11,877 nucleotides of DNA, from assembly GCA_934511545.1 (NCBI GenBank), contig CAKSWM010000019.1:1-11877 (forward strand). The letters run 5' to 3'. The DNA comes from an uncultured Oscillospiraceae bacterium (GTDB lineage Bacteria > Bacillota > Clostridia > Oscillospirales > Oscillospiraceae). Positions 6,208-11,877 of the stretch are shown one piece after another. The notes below the pieces were generated by a model. That model saw only the letters and a list, made by a program, of their open reading frames with translations, searched no databases and was not told the origin of the DNA. Every line of letters starts with the position of its first letter. Position 1 is the stretch's first letter. The position numbers were made by a program, and so were the translations under genes.

Positions 6208-6810
6208 TTGAAGGAAAACTACCAGATGCAGCTTGACGGGATAACGCAGCACATAACGGGGGGAAAACCCACGCTTCTGCTGCATAGCTGCTGTGGCCCG
6301 TGCAGCAGCTATGTCCTTGAATATCTGACGAAATATTTTAGTGTGACGGTCCTTTTCTACGGCCCGAATATCCAGCCGTACGAAGAATACCGGAAACGCC
6401 TTGAAAACCAGCGCAGACTGATAGAGGAGATGCCCTGCGGGAGTCCGGTCTCGATCATGGAGTGCGAATATGACGGCGAAAGCTTCATAAAGGCCGTGCG
6501 CGGGCTGGAGCGGGAGCCGGAGGGCGGGGAACGCTGCACCGCCTGCTTCCGTCTGCGCATCGAAGAGACGGCGCGGCTCGCGGCCATGCACGGCTTTGAA
6601 TGGTTCTGCACGACGCTTTCTGTGTCGCCGCACAAGGACGCCGTGCGCATCAATGCGATAGGGCGGGAACTATCCGAAAAGTACGGCGTCAAATGGCTGC
6701 CGAACGATTTTAAAAAACGGGGCGGCTACCAACGAAGCATCGAGCTGTCAAAGCAGTATGGCCTGTACAGGCAGAATTACTGCGGCTGTATTTACAGCAA
6801 ACACGATTGA
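6208..6810 (+). CDS. queH: Epoxyqueuosine reductase QueH
   Basis: QueH (the former DUF208 family) reduces epoxyqueuosine to queuosine in tRNA, the last step of the pathway, and replaces the cobalamin-dependent QueG. Family marks over 200 residues: LLLHSCCGPCSSYVLEYL (23-40) with three Cys, FYGPNIQPYEEYRKR (50-64), GERCTACFRLR (107-117), TTLSVSPHKD (135-144), KRGGYQRSIELSKQYGLYR (170-188) and YCGC (191-194). The Cys sets C28/C29/C32, C110/C113 and C192/C194 are those expected for the iron-sulfur and redox sites. The start is TTG: NYQ near the N-terminus matches family starts, and GGAGAGG (6191-6197) lies 10 nt upstream. An ATG at 6200 opens a three-codon frame whose TGA overlaps this TTG. The gene heads a likely operon with queT and galU. 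Confidence 0.95.
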   Translation: MKENYQMQLDGITQHITGGKPTLLLHSCCGPCSSYVLEYLTKYFSVTVLFYGPNIQPYEEYRKRLENQRRLIEEMPCGSPVSIMECEYDGESFIKAVRGLEREPEGGERCTACFRLRIEETARLAAMHGFEWFCTTLSVSPHKDAVRINAIGRELSEKYGVKWLPNDFKKRGGYQRSIELSKQYGLYRQNYCGCIYSKHD

Positions 6811-6832
6811 CACGGCCGGGCATATATGTTAT

Positions 6833-6846
6833 GTTGTCAGTACAAC
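6833..6846 (+). other. Small hairpin in the queH-queT gap
   Basis: GTTGT (6833-6837) and ACAAC (6842-6846) are exact complements around CAGT. The hairpin lies 7 nt before the pseudoknot element of the queT leader and could be its peripheral stem or be unrelated. Only the pairing is supported. Confidence 0.35.
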
Positions 6847-6852
6847 TGGACC

Positions 6853-6903
6853 GGGCAGGTTTCCACACCCTGCCAGCGGGGATCCGCACATAAAAAATGG
6901 AGA
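6853..6903 (+). ncRNA. Candidate preQ1-type riboswitch in the queT leader (pseudoknot over the ribosome binding site)
   Basis: A first hairpin pairs GGCAGG (6854-6859) with CCTGCC (6869-6874) around the loop TTTCCACAC. A second small hairpin, GCGG-GGAT-CCGC, follows at 6876-6887, then an A-rich stretch ACATAAAAAA (6888-6897). The first loop, UUUCCA (6860-6865), can pair with UGGAGA (6898-6903) over six positions including one G-U, giving a pseudoknot that hides the GGAG ribosome binding site of queT. Loop-to-tail pairing across an A-rich linker is the hallmark of preQ1-I aptamers, while an extra hairpin inside the pseudoknot recalls classes II and III. QueT genes are established preQ1 riboswitch targets. 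The fold is seen in sequence; the ligand is inferred. Translational OFF control is the natural reading. Confidence 0.65.
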
Positions 6904-6911
6904 TATGACCT

Positions 6912-7409
6912 ATGATGAGAAAGAAAACCAGAAGACTTGTAATGTCAGCCGCCGTTGCCGCCGTCTACACGGTGATGAGCTATTTCGGCAATATATTCGG
7001 ACTCACATATGGTCCCGTGCAGTGCCGCTTTGCAGAGGCGCTGTGCGTGCTTCCGTTTTTCTTTCCGGAAACGGTCTGGGGGCTGTTTATCGGCTGTATT
7101 CTGACGAATCTCATGAGCGCCTACGGACCGATCGACATAGTCTGCGGCTCTCTTGCGACCCTGGCTGCCGGTCTTATAACGGCCAGAGTTAAAAAATGGT
7201 GGCTTGCGCCGCTGCCCAGCGTTGTCATAAACGGTATCGTCGTCGGCGCGGTCATCGCATGGATGCAGACCGGGGCAACAGGCGCGTTTTGGGCGGCGTT
7301 TGCCTACAACGGGCTGACCGTCGCCGCGGGCGAGGCGATAGCCTGTTATGTTCTGGGGACAATTATCCTCAGGACCGTGCCGAAGATCAGGCTCTTCCGG
7401 GAGCTTTAG
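6912..7409 (+). CDS. queT: QueT family queuosine-precursor transporter (ECF substrate-binding component)
   Basis: A small membrane protein of the QueT family, thought to bind and import queuosine precursors (preQ1 or related bases) together with the general ECF energy module. Its 165 residues are nearly all hydrophobic, with about five or six helices. Family marks are YGPVQCRFAEALCVLPFFFPE (33-53), GLFIGCILTNL (57-67) and IDIVCGSLATLAAG (74-87), plus GEAIACYVLG near 140-149. GGAG (6899-6902) lies 9 nt before the ATG at 6912; a second in-frame ATG at 6915 is also possible. No ecfA or ecfT genes are in the window, so the energising module must be encoded elsewhere. It follows queH by 101 bp, and the gap holds the riboswitch candidate. 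Confidence 0.92.
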   Translation: MMRKKTRRLVMSAAVAAVYTVMSYFGNIFGLTYGPVQCRFAEALCVLPFFFPETVWGLFIGCILTNLMSAYGPIDIVCGSLATLAAGLITARVKKWWLAPLPSVVINGIVVGAVIAWMQTGATGAFWAAFAYNGLTVAAGEAIACYVLGTIILRTVPKIRLFREL

Positions 7410-7441
7410 CCAGATGCCGCAAAACAGGAAGGAGCAACTTC

Positions 7442-8323
7442 ATGAAAATCAGAAAAGCGGTCATCCCCGCAGCCGGAATGGGGACAAGAATGCTTCCGGC
7501 GACCAAAACCGTTCCCAAGGAGCTGCTGCCGCTGGTGGACAAGCCGGTGCTGCACTATATCGTCGAGGAGGCGGTGCGCTCCGGCGTTGAGGAGATAATA
7601 ATCATAACCAGCGCGGGAAAGTCCGCGATGGATAATTATTTCAGCCCATCGAACGAGCTTTATGAAAAGCTCTGCAAGGTCGGCAAGGAGCACGAGGCGG
7701 AGCTTATCCGCCAGACCTATGAGATGGCGAAGTTCACTTTCGTGACGCAGGAGGAGCAGAAGGGGCTTGGCCATGCCGTCTGGTGCGCCAGAAACGCCGT
7801 CGGAGACGAGCCGTTCGGCATCCTTCTCGGTGACGACATCATGCTCTGCCGTGAACGCCCTGTTCTGCGCCAGCTTATCGACGCCGCGGAGAAGTATTCC
7901 TGCTCCGCGATAGCAACGCGCGAGGTGGACGACGAGCACATTGTAAAATATTCCTCGCTGAAGATATCGCCGCTTGAGGAGCGTATCTACGAGATAACGG
8001 ACATGAACGAAAAGCCGACGCTGGAGGAAAAGCTCTCAAACAACGCGATCATGGGCCGCTATGTTCTTACGCCGGATATATTCGGGATACTGGGGAGCAC
8101 GCCGCCCGGACGCAATAACGAGATACAGCTGACGGACGGCCTGCGTGAGCTTGTCCGGCGCGGCAGGATGATCGCCGTCGACTTCCTCGGAACGCGCTAT
8201 GACACGGGCAACCCACGCGACTATGTTGCAACATTCCTGGACTTTGCGCTCGAGGATCCGGAGGTTTCCGAGTTCACGCGGGAACTGATAATCAAAAAAG
8301 CGAAGCAGCTTTCAGGCAAATAG
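7442..8323 (+). CDS. galU: UTP-glucose-1-phosphate uridylyltransferase
   Basis: Makes UDP-glucose from UTP and glucose-1-phosphate in the cytoplasm, feeding glycolipid, cell-wall and exopolysaccharide synthesis. The nucleotide-binding loop VIPAAGMGTRMLPATKTVPKE spans residues 7-27, followed by ELLPLVDKPVLHYIVEEA (27-44). Other family marks are EQKGLGHAVWCA (105-116), the metal-site motif GDD at 130-132, VKYSSL (168-173), NAIMGRYVLTP (201-211), NEIQLTDGL (226-234) and the sugar-side GTRYDTGNPRDYV (250-262). The length of 293 is normal. AAGGAG (7429-7434) lies 7 nt before the ATG; a much longer upstream frame overlaps queT and lacks support. Only 32 bp separate it from queT and no terminator lies between, so it is probably on the queH-queT transcript. 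Confidence 0.96.
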   Translation: MKIRKAVIPAAGMGTRMLPATKTVPKELLPLVDKPVLHYIVEEAVRSGVEEIIIITSAGKSAMDNYFSPSNELYEKLCKVGKEHEAELIRQTYEMAKFTFVTQEEQKGLGHAVWCARNAVGDEPFGILLGDDIMLCRERPVLRQLIDAAEKYSCSAIATREVDDEHIVKYSSLKISPLEERIYEITDMNEKPTLEEKLSNNAIMGRYVLTPDIFGILGSTPPGRNNEIQLTDGLRELVRRGRMIAVDFLGTRYDTGNPRDYVATFLDFALEDPEVSEFTRELIIKKAKQLSGK

Positions 8324-8331
8324 ACGATATA

Positions 8332-8374
8332 AAAACCCGGCTCCTCGCCATAGCAGGCGGGAAGGCCGGGTTTT
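8332..8374. terminator. Strong terminator after galU, also usable by the ANTAR gene
   Basis: AAAACCCGGC (8332-8341) and GCCGGGTTTT (8365-8374) are exact complements, with an inner stem CTCGCC/GGCGGG (8344-8349 with 8356-8361, one wobble). The right arm ends in TTTT on the + strand, and the left arm gives a T-run on the - strand. It lies 8 nt after the galU stop and 34 nt beyond the ANTAR gene stop, so it serves two convergent units. Confidence 0.9.
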
Positions 8375-8408
8375 GCTGTTCTATCGGCCGCCAGGCGAAA
8401 AACGCCCA

Positions 8409-8948
8409 TCAGCTGGCGGCGTTTTCTCTCAGGATGCGTCTTGCGGTGTCCGTGAGCTTCAGGCCGGATTCCATGCTCCTGCGCTGTATGAAGCGGTGAG
8501 CGTCGGCCTCCGGCATACCGCTCTTGCGGCAGAGCAGCGCCGCGGCCTTTTCGATGACCTGTCTTTCGGTCCCGCGGTCCGGCGCGCTTTTGCGGGAGAG
8601 CATATCCAGCATCTGCTCAAGCATACGCACGGAGGCCACGACGTCGGCCTTTGTGACGGGCGCGGGAAGCGTGAACACGCTTTCTCCGCCGCAGTCCCCG
8701 AGCTGATCGGGCGGAGCGATGACAAGGATGAAAGCCCTTCCGTCAAGGCCGCGCGCAAGCTCGGCGGCGGTCATATCCGCGAGCTTATAGCCGCAGATAA
8801 CAAGGCCGCCGTTCAGATCCTGTACTTTCCTTATCACTTCCGCGCCGGAACGGCAGACGCTTTTTACGGTCATTCCCACGCTGTCAAGCATGTCGGAGAT
8901 ACGCCGTCTGTTTGATCCACTGTCGAATGCAACTATTATCTGGCTCAT
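8409..8948 (-). CDS. ANTAR-domain regulator with degenerate receiver domain
   Basis: ANTAR domains bind paired RNA hairpins and prevent transcription termination, as in AmiR, NasR and EutV. Residues 1-118 resemble a CheY-like receiver (IIVAFDSGSNRRRISDMLDSVG at the start, VICGYKLADMTAAEL at 50-64, then a P-x-P-x-T-K-like turn near 95-100), but the phosphoacceptor Asp is replaced: the motif position reads Gly53. A helix near 106-120 links to the ANTAR domain (about 127-175), with VIEKAAALLCRKSGMPEADAHRFI and LKLTDTARRIL. The length of 179 fits the family. I chose the ATG at 8948, where the receiver fold begins, with AAGGTG about 7 nt upstream. An in-frame ATG at 9023 would add 25 residues without family character. 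The leader holds a terminator-like hairpin. The target RNA is unknown; clostridial relatives often sit beside nitrogen genes, which are absent here. Confidence 0.85.
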   Translation of the reverse strand: MSQIIVAFDSGSNRRRISDMLDSVGMTVKSVCRSGAEVIRKVQDLNGGLVICGYKLADMTAAELARGLDGRAFILVIAPPDQLGDCGGESVFTLPAPVTKADVVASVRMLEQMLDMLSRKSAPDRGTERQVIEKAAALLCRKSGMPEADAHRFIQRRSMESGLKLTDTARRILRENAAS

Positions 8949-9059
8949 TTGCTTCACCTTCCTTGGGGAGTGTATGTGCTGGATCAGCGGGCTATGATAA
9001 ACCCATGGAGATCTTCCGGCCATGATATGCCTTCGGCGGCGAGCCCGAAAGATCGTTAT

Positions 9060-9107
9060 AAAAAGAGCAAGGGCGCTCCTGACGAAACAGGAGCGCCCTT
9101 GCTCTTT
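9060..9107 (-). terminator. Perfect 20-bp terminator-like hairpin in the ANTAR gene leader
   Basis: Arms at 9062-9081 and 9088-9107 are exact reverse complements over 20 bp around a 6-nt loop. On the - strand the stem ends in GCTCTTTTTATAA, a short T-run. It lies between a strong promoter (9119-9147) and the ANTAR start, so it should stop most transcripts at about 55 nt unless overcome. The - strand loop, TTTCGT, lacks the A1/G4 hexaloop bases I recall for canonical ANTAR targets. Confidence 0.75.
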
Positions 9108-9118
9108 ACACTGTGGAA

Positions 9119-9147
9119 ATTATAACCTCCGGGGAGGAAAAAGTCAA
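9119..9147 (-). promoter_or_regulatory. Near-consensus sigma-70 promoter for the ANTAR gene
   Basis: On the - strand: TTGACT (9147-9142), a 17-bp spacer, then TATAAT (9124-9119), with an A-run (about 9162-9168 as T on the + strand) upstream that may act as an UP element. Predicted start is near 9112-9114, only about 5-7 nt before the hairpin stem. The spacer holds the dyad CCTCC-GG-GGAGG (9126-9137), a possible operator. Confidence 0.8.
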
Positions 9148-9186
9148 TAGCCGGACGAAAGCTTTTTTTGACAATTTGATAAAGCA

Positions 9187-9219
9187 GCCGCCGGGGCGGC
9201 GTGTTTTACAAGCCCCCGG
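9187..9219. other. Overlapping GC-rich inverted repeats between terminator and promoter
   Basis: The 340 bp between the ANTAR and SLH genes hold no gene. Besides the terminator, promoter and leader hairpin listed separately, this stretch has GCCGC-CGGG-GCGGC (9187-9200) and, in competition with it, CCGGGG (9191-9196) pairing with CCCCGG (9214-9219). It lies beyond the SLH terminator, so it may rarely be transcribed. No T-run follows. Role unknown. Confidence 0.35.
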
Positions 9220-9229
9220 AGAGAGCCGC

Positions 9230-9271
9230 AAAGCAAAAAAGGAAGCCCCGAAGGGCTTCCTCTTTTGCTTT
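9230..9271 (-). terminator. Terminator of the SLH surface-protein gene
   Basis: GGAAGCCC (9241-9248) pairs exactly with GGGCTTCC (9253-9260); on the - strand the loop is TTCG closed by C-G, a very stable tetraloop. The stem extends over AAAGCAAAA/TTTTGCTTT (9230-9238 with 9263-9271) across a short mismatch. The - strand ends in TTTTTTGCTTT. It begins 17 nt after the SLH stop. Confidence 0.92.
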
Positions 9272-9288
9272 GGTAAACTGGGTTCTAA

Positions 9289-11712
9289 TTAGCCAACGAT
9301 GTAGACGAGGGTGGCAGCGCCGTTCTTATCAGTAGCAGCAACAGCGACCTTGTCGCCGACCTCGATGGTGTCAGCAGTACCCGGAGTGCCGGTGGTGACA
9401 TTGTAGACCTTGCAGCCGGTGGTTGCATAGGGGTAAACAGTGCCGCCAGCGACGAAGTAGGTGCTGTCAACGAAGGTGACCTCAACGCCGGTCAGGACGA
9501 TACCAGCGGAAGCAGCGGTGACAACGTTCTTGGTGCTGATGGTCAGGTCATAGACCTTGCCAGCCTCGATCTTGACACCGGAGGCAACAGGCAGAACCTT
9601 GACCTCGCCGTCGATGTAGAAGGTCCACTCAACGCCATCGGCAACAGTGGCGCCTTCAGCAGCAGCATAGGCATAGGTTGCGGTGGTGCCGGAGATATCG
9701 GTGGTGGTCTTGACGAGGTAGAGCTCCTTGACAACGGTCTTGGCAGCATCGGCGTAGACAACGAGCAGCTCGGAGCCGGAAGCGATCCTGATGTTCTGGT
9801 AGCCGGTGAAGGTGGTGACCTTCTTGTCGGCAGTGTTGATGTAGGTGTAGACGGTGGAGCTGGTCATGTACTTGCCTTCCAGAGTGGTGGCCTTGTCATA
9901 ATCCTTAGTGAGCTTCAGAGTATCTGCAAGACCCTCCATGTTGTAGAAGGAGCCGCTTACGGTGTAGCCAATCCATACAGGAGCGGGAGAAGCCGGCATG
10001 TAGCCAGTGGGGCCTGTGATCTCGTATTCCTTGCCGATGGGGCTGTTGATATAGAACTTGGTGACTCCGGCAACCGTCTTGGTGGTGACAGCCAGGTCGA
10101 TGACCTTCTCTTCGCCGGTGGTGGTGACAACCTTTGCCTTGGCGGCAGCGGTGGTGGCAACAGTCTCGTTGAAGAGGTCGCCGGCCTTGCCGTTCATGGC
10201 GAACTGGTAGCCGAGGAGGTAGAAGTATCCGTCATACTTGACAGAAACAGCGCCGATATCAGCATAGGTGTAAACCACGTTGTTGGAGTCGACATAGAAG
10301 ACGTACTCAGTGGTGAAGGGGTTCGCGGGCATGGTCTTGAAGTATGCGTCGTCGATCTTGTAGGTGGTGCCGCCGACAGTGATGCTGTCGCTGGTGTACT
10401 TGGAGATGACGCCGGTAACGGCGGTAGCCTTGACAGCGGACTGGATGATATAATCGCCCTTGCCGTCAGAAGCCATGGTGTAGAGAACGACGTCGCCGGC
10501 CTTGAATGCGTTGGTCTCGAAGGAACGTCCGCCAAGCATGACGTGTGCGGGGACAGCGTCAGTTGTGGCGGTTGCGGGCTTGGCAGCAATGACATCAGCC
10601 TTCTCGAGCTTGTACATGTAGGTGTAGATAACGATCACATCATAGGTGTTCTCGCCGGTCTTGTAGACCTCGATGGTGCTTCCAACATCGCCGATGATGT
10701 TGGTGCTGAGCTTGGTGATGTCGGTGGGAGCGTTTTCGTCGCCGTCCTCGATGACGGTGATGTTGACCTTATCGGTGGTCTTGACGCAGCCAAGAGCAGC
10801 AGCGAGCTTGCCCTCGGTGATGGAGCCGACCATGGACAGGACAGCGGTGGGAGCGAAGGTGGCATAGACCTGCTTGGTGTTGTTCTTGTTGATGTAGGTC
10901 TTGGACTCGCGGCCGAACGGATCGGTGGTGGAGCTCTTCTTCAGGCCGAAAACGGTGTCGCCGAGAGAGCCGGTGGAAACGGTCTCAAGAGACAGGGTGG
11001 CGCCGGGGTTGGCCTGCTGCATGACCAGAGCGGTCAGAGCATCGGAGCCGCTGTAGATGACCTTGCCGCCGAAGGTGACGACATAGACGGAGGTGGTTCC
11101 GGTCTTGCTGTAGTTCAGAGCGTTGAAAGCCATGAGCATGGCCTGCTGACGCTGAACGGGCTCGTTGGTAGCTGCGGTAGCATCACCCTCGAAGATGCCG
11201 GCGGAGAATGCATCCTTGGCAACGTTGATGCTCCAGCTCTTGCCTTCGTAGTCGGAGGACTTGCCGTAGCCGATAGCAACGAGCAGCATCTTGGCGAACT
11301 GATAGCCGGTCAGGGTATCAGTGGGGCCGAACTTGCCATCGCCGTAGCCGGCGATGATGCCCTTGTCGACGCAGTAGGCGATGTAGCCGGCGGACCAGCG
11401 GTTAGCCTTAACGTCGGTAAACGGGTCGTTGTCAGCCTTCAGGACGTCGGCGAGGGTTCCGCCGAGGGTCATGTAGGTGACGATCTTGGCAGCCTGCTCA
11501 CGAGTGAAGTTGCCCTCGGGGGCGATCTCGGTAGCAGTCATACCGTTGACAACGCCGGTGCCCATCAGGACAGCGACGGCCTCTTCATACTTGGCGCCGA
11601 CCTTATTTGCATCGGTATAGCCGTCGAAATTGCCGGCGAAGGCAACAGAGGCGAGACCGAGGCAGAGGACCAGAGCCAGAACGAGGCACAGAGTCTTCTT
11701 CAGAGTTCTCAT
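9289..11712 (-). CDS. SLH-domain surface (S-layer-type) protein
   Basis: A secreted protein expected to attach to the wall through SLH domains. Residues 1-26 are a signal peptide: basic MRTLKK, a Leu/Val/Ala core, and the cleavage motif AFA before GNFD. Three SLH-like repeats follow: about 28-83 (FDGYTDANK...FTREQAAKIV), 96-148 (PFTDVKANRWSAGYIAYCVDKGIIAGYGDGKFGP...) and 158-200 (SINVAKDAFSAGIFEGDATAA...). The TRAE-like wall-binding motif is TREQ in the first repeat, but TGYQ and QRQQ in the others. Residues about 205-807 are Thr/Val/Ala/Lys-rich, beta-like and repetitive in style, without a domain I recognise. AGGAGG (11721-11726) lies 8 nt before the ATG at 11712. Codon choice is strongly biased (GGC, ACC, AAG, GTC, TAC dominate), suggesting high expression. 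It could be the main S-layer protein or one of several SLH proteins. Confidence 0.9.
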   Translation of the reverse strand: MRTLKKTLCLVLALVLCLGLASVAFAGNFDGYTDANKVGAKYEEAVAVLMGTGVVNGMTATEIAPEGNFTREQAAKIVTYMTLGGTLADVLKADNDPFTDVKANRWSAGYIAYCVDKGIIAGYGDGKFGPTDTLTGYQFAKMLLVAIGYGKSSDYEGKSWSINVAKDAFSAGIFEGDATAATNEPVQRQQAMLMAFNALNYSKTGTTSVYVVTFGGKVIYSGSDALTALVMQQANPGATLSLETVSTGSLGDTVFGLKKSSTTDPFGRESKTYINKNNTKQVYATFAPTAVLSMVGSITEGKLAAALGCVKTTDKVNITVIEDGDENAPTDITKLSTNIIGDVGSTIEVYKTGENTYDVIVIYTYMYKLEKADVIAAKPATATTDAVPAHVMLGGRSFETNAFKAGDVVLYTMASDGKGDYIIQSAVKATAVTGVISKYTSDSITVGGTTYKIDDAYFKTMPANPFTTEYVFYVDSNNVVYTYADIGAVSVKYDGYFYLLGYQFAMNGKAGDLFNETVATTAAAKAKVVTTTGEEKVIDLAVTTKTVAGVTKFYINSPIGKEYEITGPTGYMPASPAPVWIGYTVSGSFYNMEGLADTLKLTKDYDKATTLEGKYMTSSTVYTYINTADKKVTTFTGYQNIRIASGSELLVVYADAAKTVVKELYLVKTTTDISGTTATYAYAAAEGATVADGVEWTFYIDGEVKVLPVASGVKIEAGKVYDLTISTKNVVTAASAGIVLTGVEVTFVDSTYFVAGGTVYPYATTGCKVYNVTTGTPGTADTIEVGDKVAVAATDKNGAATLVYIVG

Positions 11713-11735
11713 ATGTAACTCCTCCTATAAAGATT

Positions 11736-11750
11736 TCCCGCGCTGCGGGA
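11736..11750 (-). other. 5'-leader hairpin just upstream of the SLH ribosome binding site
   Basis: TCCCGC (11736-11741) and GCGGGA (11745-11750) form an exact 6-bp stem with a 3-nt loop, ending 9 nt before AGGAGG. It leaves the ribosome site open; such hairpins often stabilise abundant mRNAs, which fits a surface-protein gene. A TACAAT box lies just upstream (11759-11754) but has no good -35 partner. Confidence 0.45.
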
Positions 11751-11765
11751 TTTATTGTACAACGC

Positions 11766-11798
11766 TTGCAGGATCGGATATCCTTGGCCAACCTGCAA
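11766..11798. promoter_or_regulatory. Nested palindromes upstream of the SLH gene
   Basis: TTGCAGG (11766-11772) and CCTGCAA (11792-11798) are exact complements. Between them sit two adjacent 8-bp palindromes, GGATATCC (11776-11783) and TTGGCCAA (11784-11791). Such stacked dyads suggest protein binding sites in the promoter region, or a leader stem with an 19-nt interior. The remaining upstream bases, 11799-11877, show no feature I can name, and no clear promoter. Confidence 0.4.
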
Positions 11799-11877
11799 AC
11801 GGAAGTACCTGTTATTAAAGAATGAGACGGCGGACAGAAAGACAATTTCCGCGAAAAACCGCCTGCTCTCCCAAGGC

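Noticed and set aside
6758..7192. Open frame on + running from the end of queH into queT
   Set aside because: It reads through the riboswitch candidate in a frame other than queT and shows no protein family.
7196..7441. N-terminal extension of GalU
   Set aside because: It overlaps queT in another frame; the ATG at 7442 has AAGGAG at good spacing and starts exactly at the family N-terminus.
8949..9023. N-terminal extension of the ANTAR gene to an ATG at 9023
   Set aside because: The added 25 residues lack family character and the receiver fold starts at 8948. A weak GAAGG precedes 9023, so it is not fully excluded.
10543..11718. Open frame of 391 codons on the + strand, opposite the SLH gene
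   Set aside because: It mirrors the strong codon bias of the SLH gene and gives a Gly/Val/Leu/Asp-rich sequence with no domain. The - strand frame has a signal peptide, SLH repeats, a ribosome binding site and a terminator.

Overview
The window looks like chromosomal DNA from an anaerobic, GC-rich Firmicute, most likely a gut clostridium of the Oscillospirales type. This is inferred from gene content only: a secreted SLH-domain surface protein, a stand-alone VanW protein, an ANTAR regulator, a bile-acid/enoate-reductase-like flavoenzyme with a 4Fe-4S motif, queuosine salvage through QueH and QueT, and the lspA-rluD gene pair. Genes are densely packed, on both strands, and separated by clear hairpin terminators. 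I see no transposase, integrase, tRNA, rRNA or CRISPR array.

Layout. (1) Positions 1-2015, + strand: a perfect 15-bp hairpin, then lspA with an unusual cytoplasmic tail of about 170 residues, overlapping an RluD-type pseudouridine synthase gene by one base, then a long hairpin. (2) 2016-3047, + strand: a LysR-family regulator with inverted repeats upstream, ending in a bidirectional terminator shared with the convergent next gene. (3) 3052-6056, - strand: a VanW-family gene, then a two-domain FMN/FAD/4Fe-4S oxidoreductase of 654 residues with its own terminator and a strong promoter whose -10 box lies in a perfect dyad. (4) 6081-8374, + strand: a divergent promoter region, then queH, queT and galU, ending in a strong terminator. 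The queH-queT gap folds into a preQ1-riboswitch-like pseudoknot that covers the queT ribosome binding site. (5) 8409-9147, - strand: an ANTAR-domain regulator with a degenerate receiver. It has a near-consensus promoter followed at once by a perfect 20-bp terminator-like hairpin in the leader. (6) 9187-11877, - strand: a large SLH-domain surface protein with a signal peptide, its UUCG-looped terminator, and a palindrome-rich leader.

How the parts work together. LspA and the SLH protein belong to envelope biogenesis, with VanW possibly also linked to the wall. QueT (precursor uptake) and QueH (last step of queuosine synthesis) form a tRNA-modification salvage unit, and the RNA element between them probably lets intracellular preQ1 control uptake. 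GalU supplies UDP-glucose and seems to share the transcript. LysR and ANTAR are regulators whose targets are not evident here. The two most notable regulatory structures are the pseudoknot before queT and the start-proximal terminator in front of the ANTAR gene.
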